Source: Bugulina stolonifera (lineage: Eukaryota; Bryozoa; Gymnolaemata; Cheilostomatida; Bugulidae). Taken from it: a stretch of 64,000 bases of DNA. This document shows, piece by piece, positions 29,001 to 41,000 of this stretch. The notes below the pieces were generated by a model. It saw only the letters and a program-made list of their open reading frames with translations. It did no database searches and had not been told where the DNA came from. Both the position numbers and the translations under genes were made by a program. The stretch is taken from the NCBI GenBank assembly GCA_935421135.1, contig OW285192.1:9383501-9447500 (forward strand), read 5' to 3'. Position 1 is the first letter of the stretch; each line of letters begins with the position of its first letter.

Positions 29001-32000
29001 AGAAGAGGCTTGCCCTCCAGCTTTTTTTCTTTTAACTTGAGAACTACGTAGTACACCCTCAACATCGTGTAGAAGATCTCCACCGGCCTCACGGAATCGC
29101 TTACTCGCAGATGTCTTAAAATTTTCTCCTTTTATTACATCTCCCAGTAGACCAGCACCAGTTGTTAGAAGTTTCTTTCCAATTGTTTTAGCTCCTTTTT
29201 TCAAGAGTGGTAACACTCCTCTTGCCAGACCAGAAAATAGAGAGCCAATTCCATTACCCGTCATGACAGGGCGTCCTCGATATACAGACATTCCATCTCC
29301 TACCTGAGAGTTGTAGTAGTCTTTATACATTTCACTAGAGTCAGTCGGAAAGTATGGAACTATACGTGGAGCCATGATATTCACTATAATTCTAAACTTC
29401 TCCACGAGGTCTAAAACGAACCGTCAGCACAACCTTTCCACTACGAAATGAGACTCTCTCACCATCATCGCGCCTTATATCTATTTCAATGAGATCAGTA
29501 CTGGTATTCGAGACTGGTGAATACTGTACATTAGAAAACTCTCGAAACACTGTACTATTTCTCTCAGTCTCAGTTATCGGAATGGTGCGTAAGAGAGGAA
29601 CTAGACTATCCCCCACGAGTCTCGGTGCTACAACTGATGAGTATACGTAGAGTGAAGTGAAGCCTGCGTTGATATCAGGAGAATTCGGACTGCGAGTTAC
29701 CTCTGCTTCATAGACTTTATTAGGCTCAAATCCAAGGATCCAGGCTACATCTCTAGAAAGTCTTATTGAATGAGTATTTCTTCGTATCAAGATAAAAGAC
29801 TCATTACGTAAAGCATCGTAGTAAAAGTTTACTTCATTTTCTAAAGAAAAGTTTATCAAAGATCTATTGATCTCCGTTAGCAGTTCTCCTATTGAACTAT
29901 ACCTTCCATTTCTGATATTACAACGTCGAGGTACGCTCTCACTTGTATTCTTTACTTCAACATAGCCGAGCTCGATATTCCTCCAAGAAACGGGATATTG
30001 TATATCGAGGAGTCCTACCTCCCATTGTGATGAAGGAAGATTAAGCGGTCTCGCTAACTTTGTCGTAAAGTGTGCATTAGTATTAGAAGCCTCTCCTCCA
30101 AGCAATACATTCGAGGTAAGTGTGACATTGAAGGCCATCTTTAGAGTGAGGATGATTACACAAGTTGTAGAGATTTATACTGTTTTATACGAACTGGCTA
30201 GAATCAATCCAACTATTGAATGAGTCAGGATATCCCATCCACTTTACGAAACTCTCTTCTCTTCCCCGCCTTCTCCTCTTGCGTAAGACCTTTTCTACTT
30301 TAAACGTTTCGGGAAGGTCTACTCGCACCAACTCTTGACTGTAAAATGTCCCCTCAACATTTTCTCCATTCAGATCTTTTAATCTGTAAACTGGAGGAGA
30401 TGTGTGCGAGAGAATGTCTTTGACAATGAAGATCTCAGTTGAATAGTTCGCTGTAAAACCACGGTCAAAGCTTCCACGAGCCATTGATATCCTTACATGA
30501 TCTCCAGGTGTAAATGCTACCCTCTTTTTATTAACCCATCGTTCAGGGGATGATTCGAACAGGCGCATCCAAATATCTTCTTGATTATCTTCATCAACTT
30601 CATTAGGCTTCATACCTATAGAGCGATTAAAGCTGTTGTTATAGCTAGATACCAAATCATCTAGATCGTCTAAGAATCGACCATCACCTCTGTAAGTTAA
30701 AAGTCTGTGAAGCTTTCCTCTCAACGTTCGATTAAAACGTTCAATAAGTGAAGCTTTTATAACCTCATTTTCTGAAGAAAAGTGGTTAACCTTGTTTTCT
30801 TGCAGAACCTCACGCACCCTTTGATTCAGAAACTCTTTTCCCTTATCAGTCTGTAGTCTAGAGCATGTTTCTCTTTTAAAAAGAGATGAGAGTACTTTAG
30901 ACACCGCTAGTCCTGATTTGTTAAGTAAAGGGAATACTCAAGCCTTTCTAGAAAAGACGTCTATGCAGGTGAGTAAAAATGTTACACCATCGTTCTGATC
31001 TTTGTGTGAGCGAACATCGACTAAGTCCGCTTGCATCTGCTCTCCAACTCCAGCGACGATCGTCTTTCTTCTAAAAAATTTAGTCTTAATGGGGTAGTGT
31101 AGTGTGTACGCGTCTTGCCCCCTTAACCATCTATCAACATCATTCTTATTCACACCCGGTGGGGAAGAATAGATCAACTTTCTCTTCCCACCAAAAGAAG
31201 GGGGTTGGGGTGGGGAGTAGTATATATCTCGCAAGGCTTCATCAACACCTATTCGCTCATCAACCATTTTCTATCTTTTCCTACTCTCTTGTGCACACCT
31301 TTATCCAAAGCTTGTTTAAATCTTGCTTGATGTTTCACTATATCTCTCCCCACTCGTTCACTCGCTTTTCTAGCATCTGATGTAGACCTAGTTATGACAG
31401 GACTTTTTCCACCCTTCTCATGTAGTTGTAGCCGATTAGACTCGTCTTTTTGCTCGTCTTTACGATTGAACGTCGTTGTGTAGTCTGATGATCTAGCCTT
31501 ATACCTCTTCCGTTTTATCCCTTGTCCAGAGATTTGCAGCTGAGGTATTCGATGACGCTTACGCTCTCGCTCGAGTAATATCTGCCTGCTTCGTTCTTCC
31601 CCATTTCTATTTGATAGCAAAATATCAACGGGATCTTGTTCTAGGTATTCTCTCTCCTGTCTTATTCTAGGTTGGTGTATTGACTCTCGCACCCCTCCAA
31701 GACCAGTGCTAATACTATCCAACTGACTGAAGAGGTCTCGCTGGGGTTGACGAGATCTTTTTAATTCTTTTAAAAACTTACTCATATTATGGGTATGTTG
31801 TTCAAGTTGAGAGTATACATCTTTTGAGGAATCTTTAAGGTTAGAGTGAATATCTTCTCTCGTCTTTTCAGCTAAAACCAAGTCTGGATTTTGAGAGAGA
31901 GAGGTAGGTACAACCCCCTTTTTTTTCTACAGAGTCGTAGTCATCTTTACTAATGAGAATGTATTTTTTAGAAAATCTGAGAGCCATTATCTTTGTGACT

Positions 32001-35000
32001 ATCTTCGTCCTCCAAGAAGTCCACCAACTAATCCTATTAGAGGTTTGAGAAGAAGTCCAAGAAATCCCCCTCGCTGTAGAATTACCTTTTTTTCTCTTAG
32101 AGTGGTACGTGAGTTGATAAGATCTTCAATTGCCCTTCTATGTCGACGTAAAGAGGTCAACTGAGTGGGTGTTAGCTGAACATTGCCTATTAATACATTC
32201 CGAGCGCATTCGACAAGCGCTAATACAAGATCCTTGTTTGCCTCAGAGATTGTTGCATTTCTAACGCTAGCTCTAGCTCTGGATAGTGCTAAAATGCTCA
32301 AGGCGTTTCTTCTTAATCGTGTTGACATACTCGGTGAATTTACGTATCTCATATCTGAACGTGTACTCTCTCTTCAAATCCTAAGTTCGAAATGGTGATG
32401 GAGTGGTGAGTATGCTTTACTTATAGGAAGTGTTATTGGGAATGTAGGCAGCCATTGGCAAATGTCTAGAAGCGAAATTTCCAATTAATCGAGCCCACTC
32501 GGGAGTTTCTTGTCTCAGATTGATAAAAAAATATGAATGAGGTTCACGCGTAGCATCCCCAAATGCTTCCTGCACAGCTTTCATACTTTGAGGGAATGCT
32601 TGTTTAGCAAGGTTAGACACGGATACTCCATCTCTAGGATTTTTAAACAGAAAAAAGTACTGCGAGTTTATAGAGACTGTCCTATTATCTTTAGGGAAAA
32701 GATTTTGTAGGAGAAAAAAGACGCTTATGTTAAGATGATGACTAAATTTGGTAAATATGGCATTAATAGATTCTTTTCCTCTGACTTCTCCCATCAAGTC
32801 ATCTATAATGAGCCATCGAATATTTCCATCTCGAGGGATGTCATTCTCCACATCAATCATCCCGCTATGAAAGTGTACCCTGTCTTTAAATTCGTCGAAC
32901 CGAGGTTGCCACACACCATAGCAGTATATAATATCCATAGGAGTTGGGGTAGATACTTCAGCGACTCTATTAATGAGATTGAACAAGAGTTCCGTTTTTC
33001 CACTCCCTGTAGGTCCGCATACTAGTGCTGTGAAAGGGTTCTTAAGACGAAGATCTGTTTCTCGCTGTGACATTGTAGTTACTCACTTGAATGCCTGAGG
33101 GTCTTATGATGCTTTTCTCACTCTCTTCAGCTTTAAGTAGAGTCATATTAGCTCTCAAATAAGTATAAGCATAATAAAATCCGACTATGAATAAGAGTAG
33201 AACAAGAAGTGTCATAGCTAGATGAAGAGGTCGCCTCTTTTTCCTAACTTTATTATCAACTCTCACGTTAGAGTCATCGTCAACTTTTTCTACATTTTCT
33301 AAAACAATCTCTACAACATCTCGTAGCAAACCATCTGCAACATCACCACACTCTAGCCCTTTGTTCTCCACTTGTTGTCTCTCTAACATCTTCAAGGCTT
33401 TTTATAGATGAATCTACTTTCACTACATTTTTATGCATCGCTAGTAGGTACCCACAAGGGTAGTGGTAATGAGTCTTCACTACTTTCTTCTTCTTCTTCT
33501 TGTATAAAAGGAATTTGAAAGTTAGGAATAATACTAGATGTTTTTTGATCAAGCTCACTACTCTCATCTCGCTCCTCTCTTTCTTCTTCATTACTAGATT
33601 TAATTACTTTAACATCCTCAACTTGTATTCTCTCTCTCTCTATTATTTCTCCTTCACCAATGACAGTCTGTATTTTTTCCTCTATCACTCTCTCTTCTAT
33701 TTGTTCATCTCTTCCATTAGGAAGATTAGTCACTAAATTTTCATCATCACCTTCTGTAATAAGCTCTAGTTGCTCCACCTTCTCTTCAAAGTCTACCTCT
33801 ATTATCTTTCTATCAACTGGTGTTGGTGCATGGGGTGTATCTTCAACTCTAGAAGAGGGGAGTGGGTCTTTTTCAAAATCTACTTCCAACAGACTACTAT
33901 CAACTGGTGAGGATGTGTGAGAAATGTAGTCTTCTTCTCTAGAAGGAGAGGTTGTCTTTCTTTTTTTTGATGGAATAGAGAAGTGTGCTGCATAGACATG
34001 TCTCCTAGATCTTATAATACTCCCTGTAATGTCTATATCATCAACTCCTCTCCTGTTTCGTGTTTTTTGTCTTTCATCTTCTAGCTTACGTCTTCTTGCT
34101 CCACGCTCTAAGATATTTAAAACTCTATAGAATAGTTCATATTTCGCACGTTCACGCTGAGGCTCATTATCTATGTAGATAAAAATGTTTAGTAGATATA
34201 CTATATTAGTAGGAGTGAATCTGATTATCTCCACCATCTCCTTCACATTTGCCTTAATCTGTCCAGGTAGCTCCATCTCATCGATAATATACTGAATGTC
34301 ATACTTTCGTACTTCATCATGAGGTCTACGAGGTAGTCCCCTTTTAATTACAGTCCATCTAGTCTTAAAGTCGTTAAAAGAGAGGGCACGCTCTCTAAAG
34401 TCTTTCCCCACTCCTGTGTAGAGATATCTCACCGATTGAATAATTCCCATGATGTAAAAGCAGATCTCATTTATAACCTCACACTTTGCATTTTGATCTA
34501 CGAAGAACCACATCCACAAGGACTGTTCGTTGTATCCATGTTTCTACTGATCATATAGTCCCACACAGACTTTGGAAGAACATCTTTTAAGAGTATCTGT
34601 ATTCCTTCCTCTTGTAGCTCTGCTATATTCTCCATCCTCTGTGTAGATTGCTCTTCTTCCACTAGACTATCTCTCTCACTATATTCTTCCACTAGACTAT
34701 CTCTCTCACTAGCTCTTATGAGCATTGTGACTTTTCTAAGAGATGTGTGCCACTTTTATAGCAGAAGTCCCTCCCACCTCTCAAACTTCTCTCACTAAGA
34801 CCTGAGAGGATTGGAGAGGGGTGGGAGGTAGTTAGAGAGGTGTAGGAGGGTTGGAGGGGGTTGGAGGGGGTCGGAGGGGGTCGGAGAGGGTTGGAGGGTA
34901 TCGGAGGAGGGTGGGAGGGGGTCAGAGAGGGCTGGAGAGAGTTGGAGGAGGGTGGGAGGGGGTCGGAGAAGGTGGGAGGAGGTTGGAAAAGGTCGGAGGA

Positions 35001-38000
35001 GGGTGGGAGGACGGCGGAGAGGGTGGGAGAGGGTTGGAGGAGGGTGGGAGAGGGTCGGAGGAGGGTGGGAGAGGGTTGGAGGAGGTTGGGAGAGGGTCGG
35101 AGGGTGTCGGAGAGGGTCGGAGGAGGGTGGGAGGGGGTCGGAAAGTGTCGGAGGGGCTCGGAGATGGTCAGAGAGGGGTGGGAAGGGGTTGGAGAGGGTG
35201 GCCCTCTCCAACCTCACCCACCCCTCTCCGACTCCCTCCGACCCCCTGACACCCCTCTCCGACCCCCTAACACCCCTCTCCGACCCCCTCCCACCCTCCT
35301 CCGACCCTCTCCGACCCCCTCCCACCCTCCTCCAACCCTCTCCGACCCCCTCCCACCCTCCTCCGACCATCTCCGAGCCCTTCCCACCCTCTCCGACCCC
35401 CTCCCACCCTCCTCCAACCCTCTCCGACCTCCTCCCACTCTCCTTCGAACCCCTCCAACCTCCTCCCACCCTCTCCGACCCCCTCCCACCCTCCTCCAAC
35501 CATCTCCAACCCTCTCCGACGCCCTCCCACCCTCCTCCAACCCCATCCAACCCTCTCCCACCCTCCTCCGACTCCCTCCCACCCTCCTCCGACCCCTCCC
35601 ACCCTCCTCCCACCCTCCTCCCACCCTCCTCCGACCATCTCCGAGCCCCTCCCACCCTCTCCGACCCCCTCCCACCCTCCTCCGACCCTCTCCGACCCCC
35701 TCCGACCCTCTCCCACCCTCCTCCGACCCTCTCCCACCCTCCTCCAACCCTCCCCGACCCTCTCCGACCCCCTCCCACCCTCCTTCGACCCCCTCCAACC
35801 TCCTCCCACCCTCTCCGACCCCCTCCCATCCTCTTCCAACCATCTCCAACCCTCTCCGACGCCCTCCCACCCTCCTCCAACCCCATCCAACCCTCTCCCA
35901 CCCTCCTCCGACCCTCTCTGACCCCTCCCACCCTCCTCCGACCCTCTCTGACCCCCTCCCACCCTCCTCCGACCCTCCCCCACCCTCCTCCGACCCTCTC
36001 CAACCCTCTCCGACCCCTCCAACCTTCAAAATCTACCTCTTTCCTCTTAATAATTCTATAAAAAGTCCTAACCTTAAAAAGGCCTCTTTAACCTTAAAAT
36101 GCCCCTTTTAGCTGATTGGTTAAGGAATTTTTGAGCAAAAACATATAAAAACAAAAGTTTTTCTGGTTGGGCCTCATTCCAAGAACTAAAGTTGAAGAAA
36201 GGCAAATCTGTATTGAAAAAAGTTCTACTTTCTTACAAAAATTAGAAGTCCAAAAGTCTAGTGAATATACTGAACTACAACAATGGCGAGCAATATTTAC
36301 CTTATTTTTCTAGTAATTTTTCTAGTAATTTTTTCTAGTAATTTTCTCTGAATGATAAGATTTTTTGCTCTACATTTTTGTTTGTTGTATTCTCACTTCT
36401 TTTACATTTTTTTATCTTTTAATTATAGACTTTTTGTTACCTTTTAATTTTAGGCTTATTGCAATGACAAAAACACTGAATCGATTGTTTCAATCAAGCG
36501 AAATATGAAGGTGGTAGCTCAAGTAAGTGTTTTTACTCTACCGTTTTGAATATATAGCTGTACACATTACTCTCTACTGTCTCTATTATGTTTTCTAATC
36601 TTTCTTCATTAATTTCTCAAACATTTTATTCACATTTTCTTTTTTCATTTTCTCTTTACCAGGCTAAACTAAATAACAATAGAGGGAGGATATTGAGTGA
36701 ATTATACACCTTTCGCTTCTATATTTATAGTTTTAAACTTCGAGGCGAGAGGCGTGGAGAGAAGAGGCGCGAGGGAGAGGTTGGAGAGTTTTAAGAGAAT
36801 CGAGGACGGGGACGTTTCATTCGAGGTAAGTTTTTTTTGGAGATTTTTTTCGTTCGCGGTTAGGATTATTTTTTGAGATTTTTCGGTCGCGGTTAGGAAA
36901 ATTTTTGGAGATTTTTCGTTCGCGGTTAGGAAATTTTTTGAGGAGGAAACGCTCAGTTCCGGAGCGCGACCTTGGCAAGGTCGTAGGGAAATTTTGGCTA
37001 GTTTCGGTGTCCTTGACGAAGGTCACGGAGGGTGGTGGCTCCTGATTGGTCAGAATCCGAAATACGGCTCTGTGATTGGCTGAATCCGTGGGGAAATGTC
37101 TGTGCAGATCTGCACTGGTAATACTACTTTAGTGTATGCACAACGTCACGAAATTTTCACTGATGAAAATCAAGCCACTAAAATCGTCCAGCCAACATCT
37201 CTAATATAGCACCAAATCCATATTGATTGTGGACTAAAGTTAAAACAAACAAATAAACTGAAAGAATTCATAAGATAGTACTGTACCAGTGCAGTATTTT
37301 ATGGATTCTTACAATTATATGTTTTTAGTTACTGGCAGAACATGTAACACGCTGCAGCATGCACCACAGGTACATGTATGTGTGTTATTTTGAACCTCTC
37401 ACATAGTAATACAATATACAGATGTCTCTCACTCTCATGGTACAAGGAATAAAACTATTAACTGCACTTGTTAGATCAGTGATGCTGAGTTAGAAGAGTT
37501 TAAGAGGGACTACTGCTGTGCACCTGGTGGTAAATATAACATAGAGATGCAACTCCCACATTTGGCTAAACTAGCAGACAGCTACCTGAACAAATATAAG
37601 AGAACTGGAGATTGGACAGATGTACTCAAGGTAAGTAACTCCCATTTCAAGTATTCGTAATCGCTGCTAACTTATGAGTCAATAGTACATTGCAGACGTA
37701 ACGTTGTTCGAATTAACAACCATGTTGCCTGAGCTGGTAAAGCTGTGCGGTACAATACGGTACAGTACCTACTACATATTATTGTAAAGTTCTTGCACAC
37801 TTGTTATATTATGTGGGAGGTCTGAGAGTGGTCTATCAGTCCTTCACCTTACACGGTCCTTCACCTTACACACAGTCTGTGAAAGGTGTGACTGTGACCA
37901 GCTCTATTATAATCCATAGGTCCGAGCTGTTCCTTTTATAATTATGACTTCATAGGTATGACCCTATCCTGGTTTTCGTTTCCATGAGAAACTTAGGTTA

Positions 38001-41000
38001 AAAGAGTCTTTTGGCAGAAATAACTGGAAGCATGTTTTGTATAAGAGAAGCTATATTTTGCTATACCAATTCGGTTGCTCCTGAGGTCTTAATAAAGTCA
38101 CAGCTATTACAGATAGGAGTTACTTATTCTAACTCGTAGACTCTTAGTCTAGGTTCTCTCGGTGACTGACAGCCAGAGTGTTAGGGTGGGACAGAACTTA
38201 TGTTGTTTCCATAATTACAAGTCGAACACTCGGACCTATGGGTCGGCACATAAGCACAAGTTGATCTAGTCAGTCTGCATCTCACTCAGTGCAAGATATA
38301 AGGAGGAACAAATAGACCACTCTCGGTTCCCTCTTGTATGCTTATTAGGAGCCGAAAAGCAAATTTTACAATATGAATGTCCTGGTACTTTGTATTGTGC
38401 ATACATTCGTATGTATTTATTTTAGGCTCATGCACTGTATAACTCATGTGCTGTTCGGGCTCCAGCCATTGAAACTGATTTGTGGGAGGGAAAAGCATTC
38501 GAAGCACAGAAGCTCTATTGGGGAGCTGACAGAGCTTGGGGTTTTGAAACACAGAAGAATTTGACTGGTGAATTAAAAGAAGAAATAGAAGAGATTCGTT
38601 CCAACTTGAAAACAGTACTGGTTGATGTGGACAAAGCAGTAAAACGGCTTGACTTAGCTAAGATCAGGGATCAAGAGTTTCTGACTCAGTTCCAAGATGA
38701 CATACAGAGAGTGTCACTTTCTTGCACAGATGCTATGTTGAAATTTGCTAAAATGGTATTTGAATTCAGTGTTGCTAGTTTGTTAGTTCAGCCCCCGTGT
38801 GATTTCTGTGTCGTTGCCATTGGCTCAATGGCAAAAGGTGAAGCTACGCCATATTCCGACCTAGAATACATGTTTCTAATTGAGCGAGATGAGCCTGATG
38901 TCATAGAATATTTTGAAAAGCTCGCAGTTTCCAGTTACTTTATAATAGGAAATCTTCAAGAAACGCCGCTAGGCTACATGGCGGTTGAAGAACTACAAGG
39001 ATGGTTTGATGATAAACAGAAGAGTGGTTTCAAAATTGATGGACTGAAAGATGGAGCTGGAAATATCCCAACAGGAAATGGCACCTCGTCGCAAAAGAAC
39101 CATTTAATAGTGACTTGTTCTACACTCATTCAGAACTACAAAACAGTTTTGGATTGTCCACAAGAGGATGCCATCAGAGGTGATTTGACCGCCAAATTGC
39201 AGTACACCAAACCTGTGTATTACAATCAAGAGCAAGCCAAAAAGTTGTTAGAAAGATTTTGTGAGCAAAAGAACCTCTTGCAACCAAACGAGGAGAGGCA
39301 GAAGGCGAATACAGATATGTTTATATCTGATAGCAAAAAGTATGGGTTCAAGCCAACTGAAGAGCTAATCAACAAAGGATTCTCAATAAACACAAAGAGA
39401 GAATTGTACAGATATCCATCGATATTGCTGTACAATCTTTCAATCATCTTTGATTCCAGTAAGCAAAACTCCTGGGAGACTCTTGAATCGTTATCAAGAA
39501 ATGGATCCATTTCACATTCAATATTTGAGTCCATTTCCTTTCTATTGGCATGTGCTTGCTATTTTCGACTGTCCACATATCTTTTCTATGACTCTGCGGA
39601 TGATCGCCTTTCAGTTCTTCCAGAAAATTGCTTTTCAGCAACTGAAAATAGAGCTAAATCACAAGTCGTTGAAAGACATGGAAAGCGGTGGTTTCTCTGT
39701 CAAAGGGTCTTTAATTTGCATTGTGACCGTTCTGTGCCTCTAAAAAGACACTTTGGAAAATGTCAGACTCATGTTGACATAAAAGAATTTGGTAGAAAAG
39801 AGATTCAGCAGCCCAACTGGTTGGTGAAATTCCAGACATTGCACTGTTGCAACAGGTGGTCAAAAAGCCAAAGTCACATTGAGAAACATATTGGTAAGAC
39901 TTCAGTACACAAGAATCCAGAACACACCATTCGCGAAATCTACAATCTAGTAGACCATGACTTTCATGAACTTTGGAATTCCGTCAAAGCTCTAACATAT
40001 TCTCTGTGTGAGATAAGGAAAGACGAAAAAGCCCTTTCCTATCATCTCGTAATCCAGAGGATGATTGAAGCCGGGGAGGGTCCCGTGAGCTATGAGGAGC
40101 AACAGCTGATCATGGCTGATTCCAAAGGAGAAGCAGCTGATTGTTACTATGGCTTGACAAGATACGAAGAGGCGGCCATGGAGTATGCTTCTTCTTTAGA
40201 GATACGTAGTCATGTCCTGCCTGCCAACCATGAGCTCTTAGCTAAGATGCACTTTTGTATTGGGAGGTCATACAACATGATGTACAATTACAAGAAGGCA
40301 GAAGCACACCTTTTTAAAGCTTTACAGCTCTGTTATAACCAGGCGTCAGTGGAAGTTGTGCACAATTACAATGGTGAGGTCATCCATTTGGGTGAATGCG
40401 CCAAACCTTTGATTGGGCTTCTAAAGAAGAGCCCCGAAGAACGACTTCTGTTCCTGAACAACCCCACCAAGATATTAGCACATGTTCTGTGGACACTTGG
40501 TCTCAACTACTTCTATACAAAGCGTTACTTGAGAGCCTTCCGCTACTTTGATAAAAGTAAGTCCATGTTCTTTGAGCTTTATGGAATAGATGCATGTCAT
40601 AGGGATATATCCGATATACTCTACGCTTTGGCCTGTGCCAAAAGCATGGTAGGCGACCATGTGGCAGCAGATATGTACTTTAAGAAATTCTTCAATATGA
40701 CCATTCAATTACATGGAAAGGGGAACAGATTTCGTGCTACAGTGCTGCATTTCCTCTCAAAAAAAACTAATTCCACATTGTATATTAAACTTTTGTTTAT
40801 TGTCTTTATCCGTCTGCCACGGTTTCGAGCAGCACATGCGCAATCAGCTACAATCATAAATAGATATGGTCTCCATCTTGTCTCTGTTAAGCAGCACCAG
40901 TTGGCCAATTTCTTCCTGGGTTACGCTCTGAAAACATTTCGACAGTCATCCACGGAAATCAAATATTCTTCTGGTTACATTTCCAATACAATATCTCAAC

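Larger units (their letters stand above)
26241..37123 (-). mobile_element. Polinton/Maverick element lacking DNA polymerase B (with flanking GTAATA repeats)
   Basis: The body 26249-37116 (10.87 kb) has 374-bp terminal inverted repeats (26249-26622, 36743-37116) starting AGTGCAGATCTGCAC and ending in CT, as in other Polintons. A 6-bp repeat GTAATA lies 2 bp outside the left end (26241-26246) and 1 bp outside the right end (37118-37123), fitting the 6-bp target duplication with slight end changes. Minus-strand genes: protease, major capsid, pX/pVI-like, penton-like minor capsid, integrase, FtsK/HerA-type ATPase and several small proteins. No PolB frame or fragment was seen. Between the last gene and the right TIR lies a GA/CT-rich fold-back tract. 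At least two genes are broken, so this copy is not autonomous. Confidence 0.9.

Noticed and set aside
31102..31380. Plus-strand frame within the Polinton
   Set aside because: Antisense shadow of the integrase and its neighbour.
34795..36111. Several overlapping open frames of 130-416 codons on both strands rich in Gly/Arg/Glu or Pro/Ser
   Set aside because: They arise from the GA/CT-rich tandem repeat, whose units lack stop codons in most registers. Composition is pure repeat and all frames are open at once.
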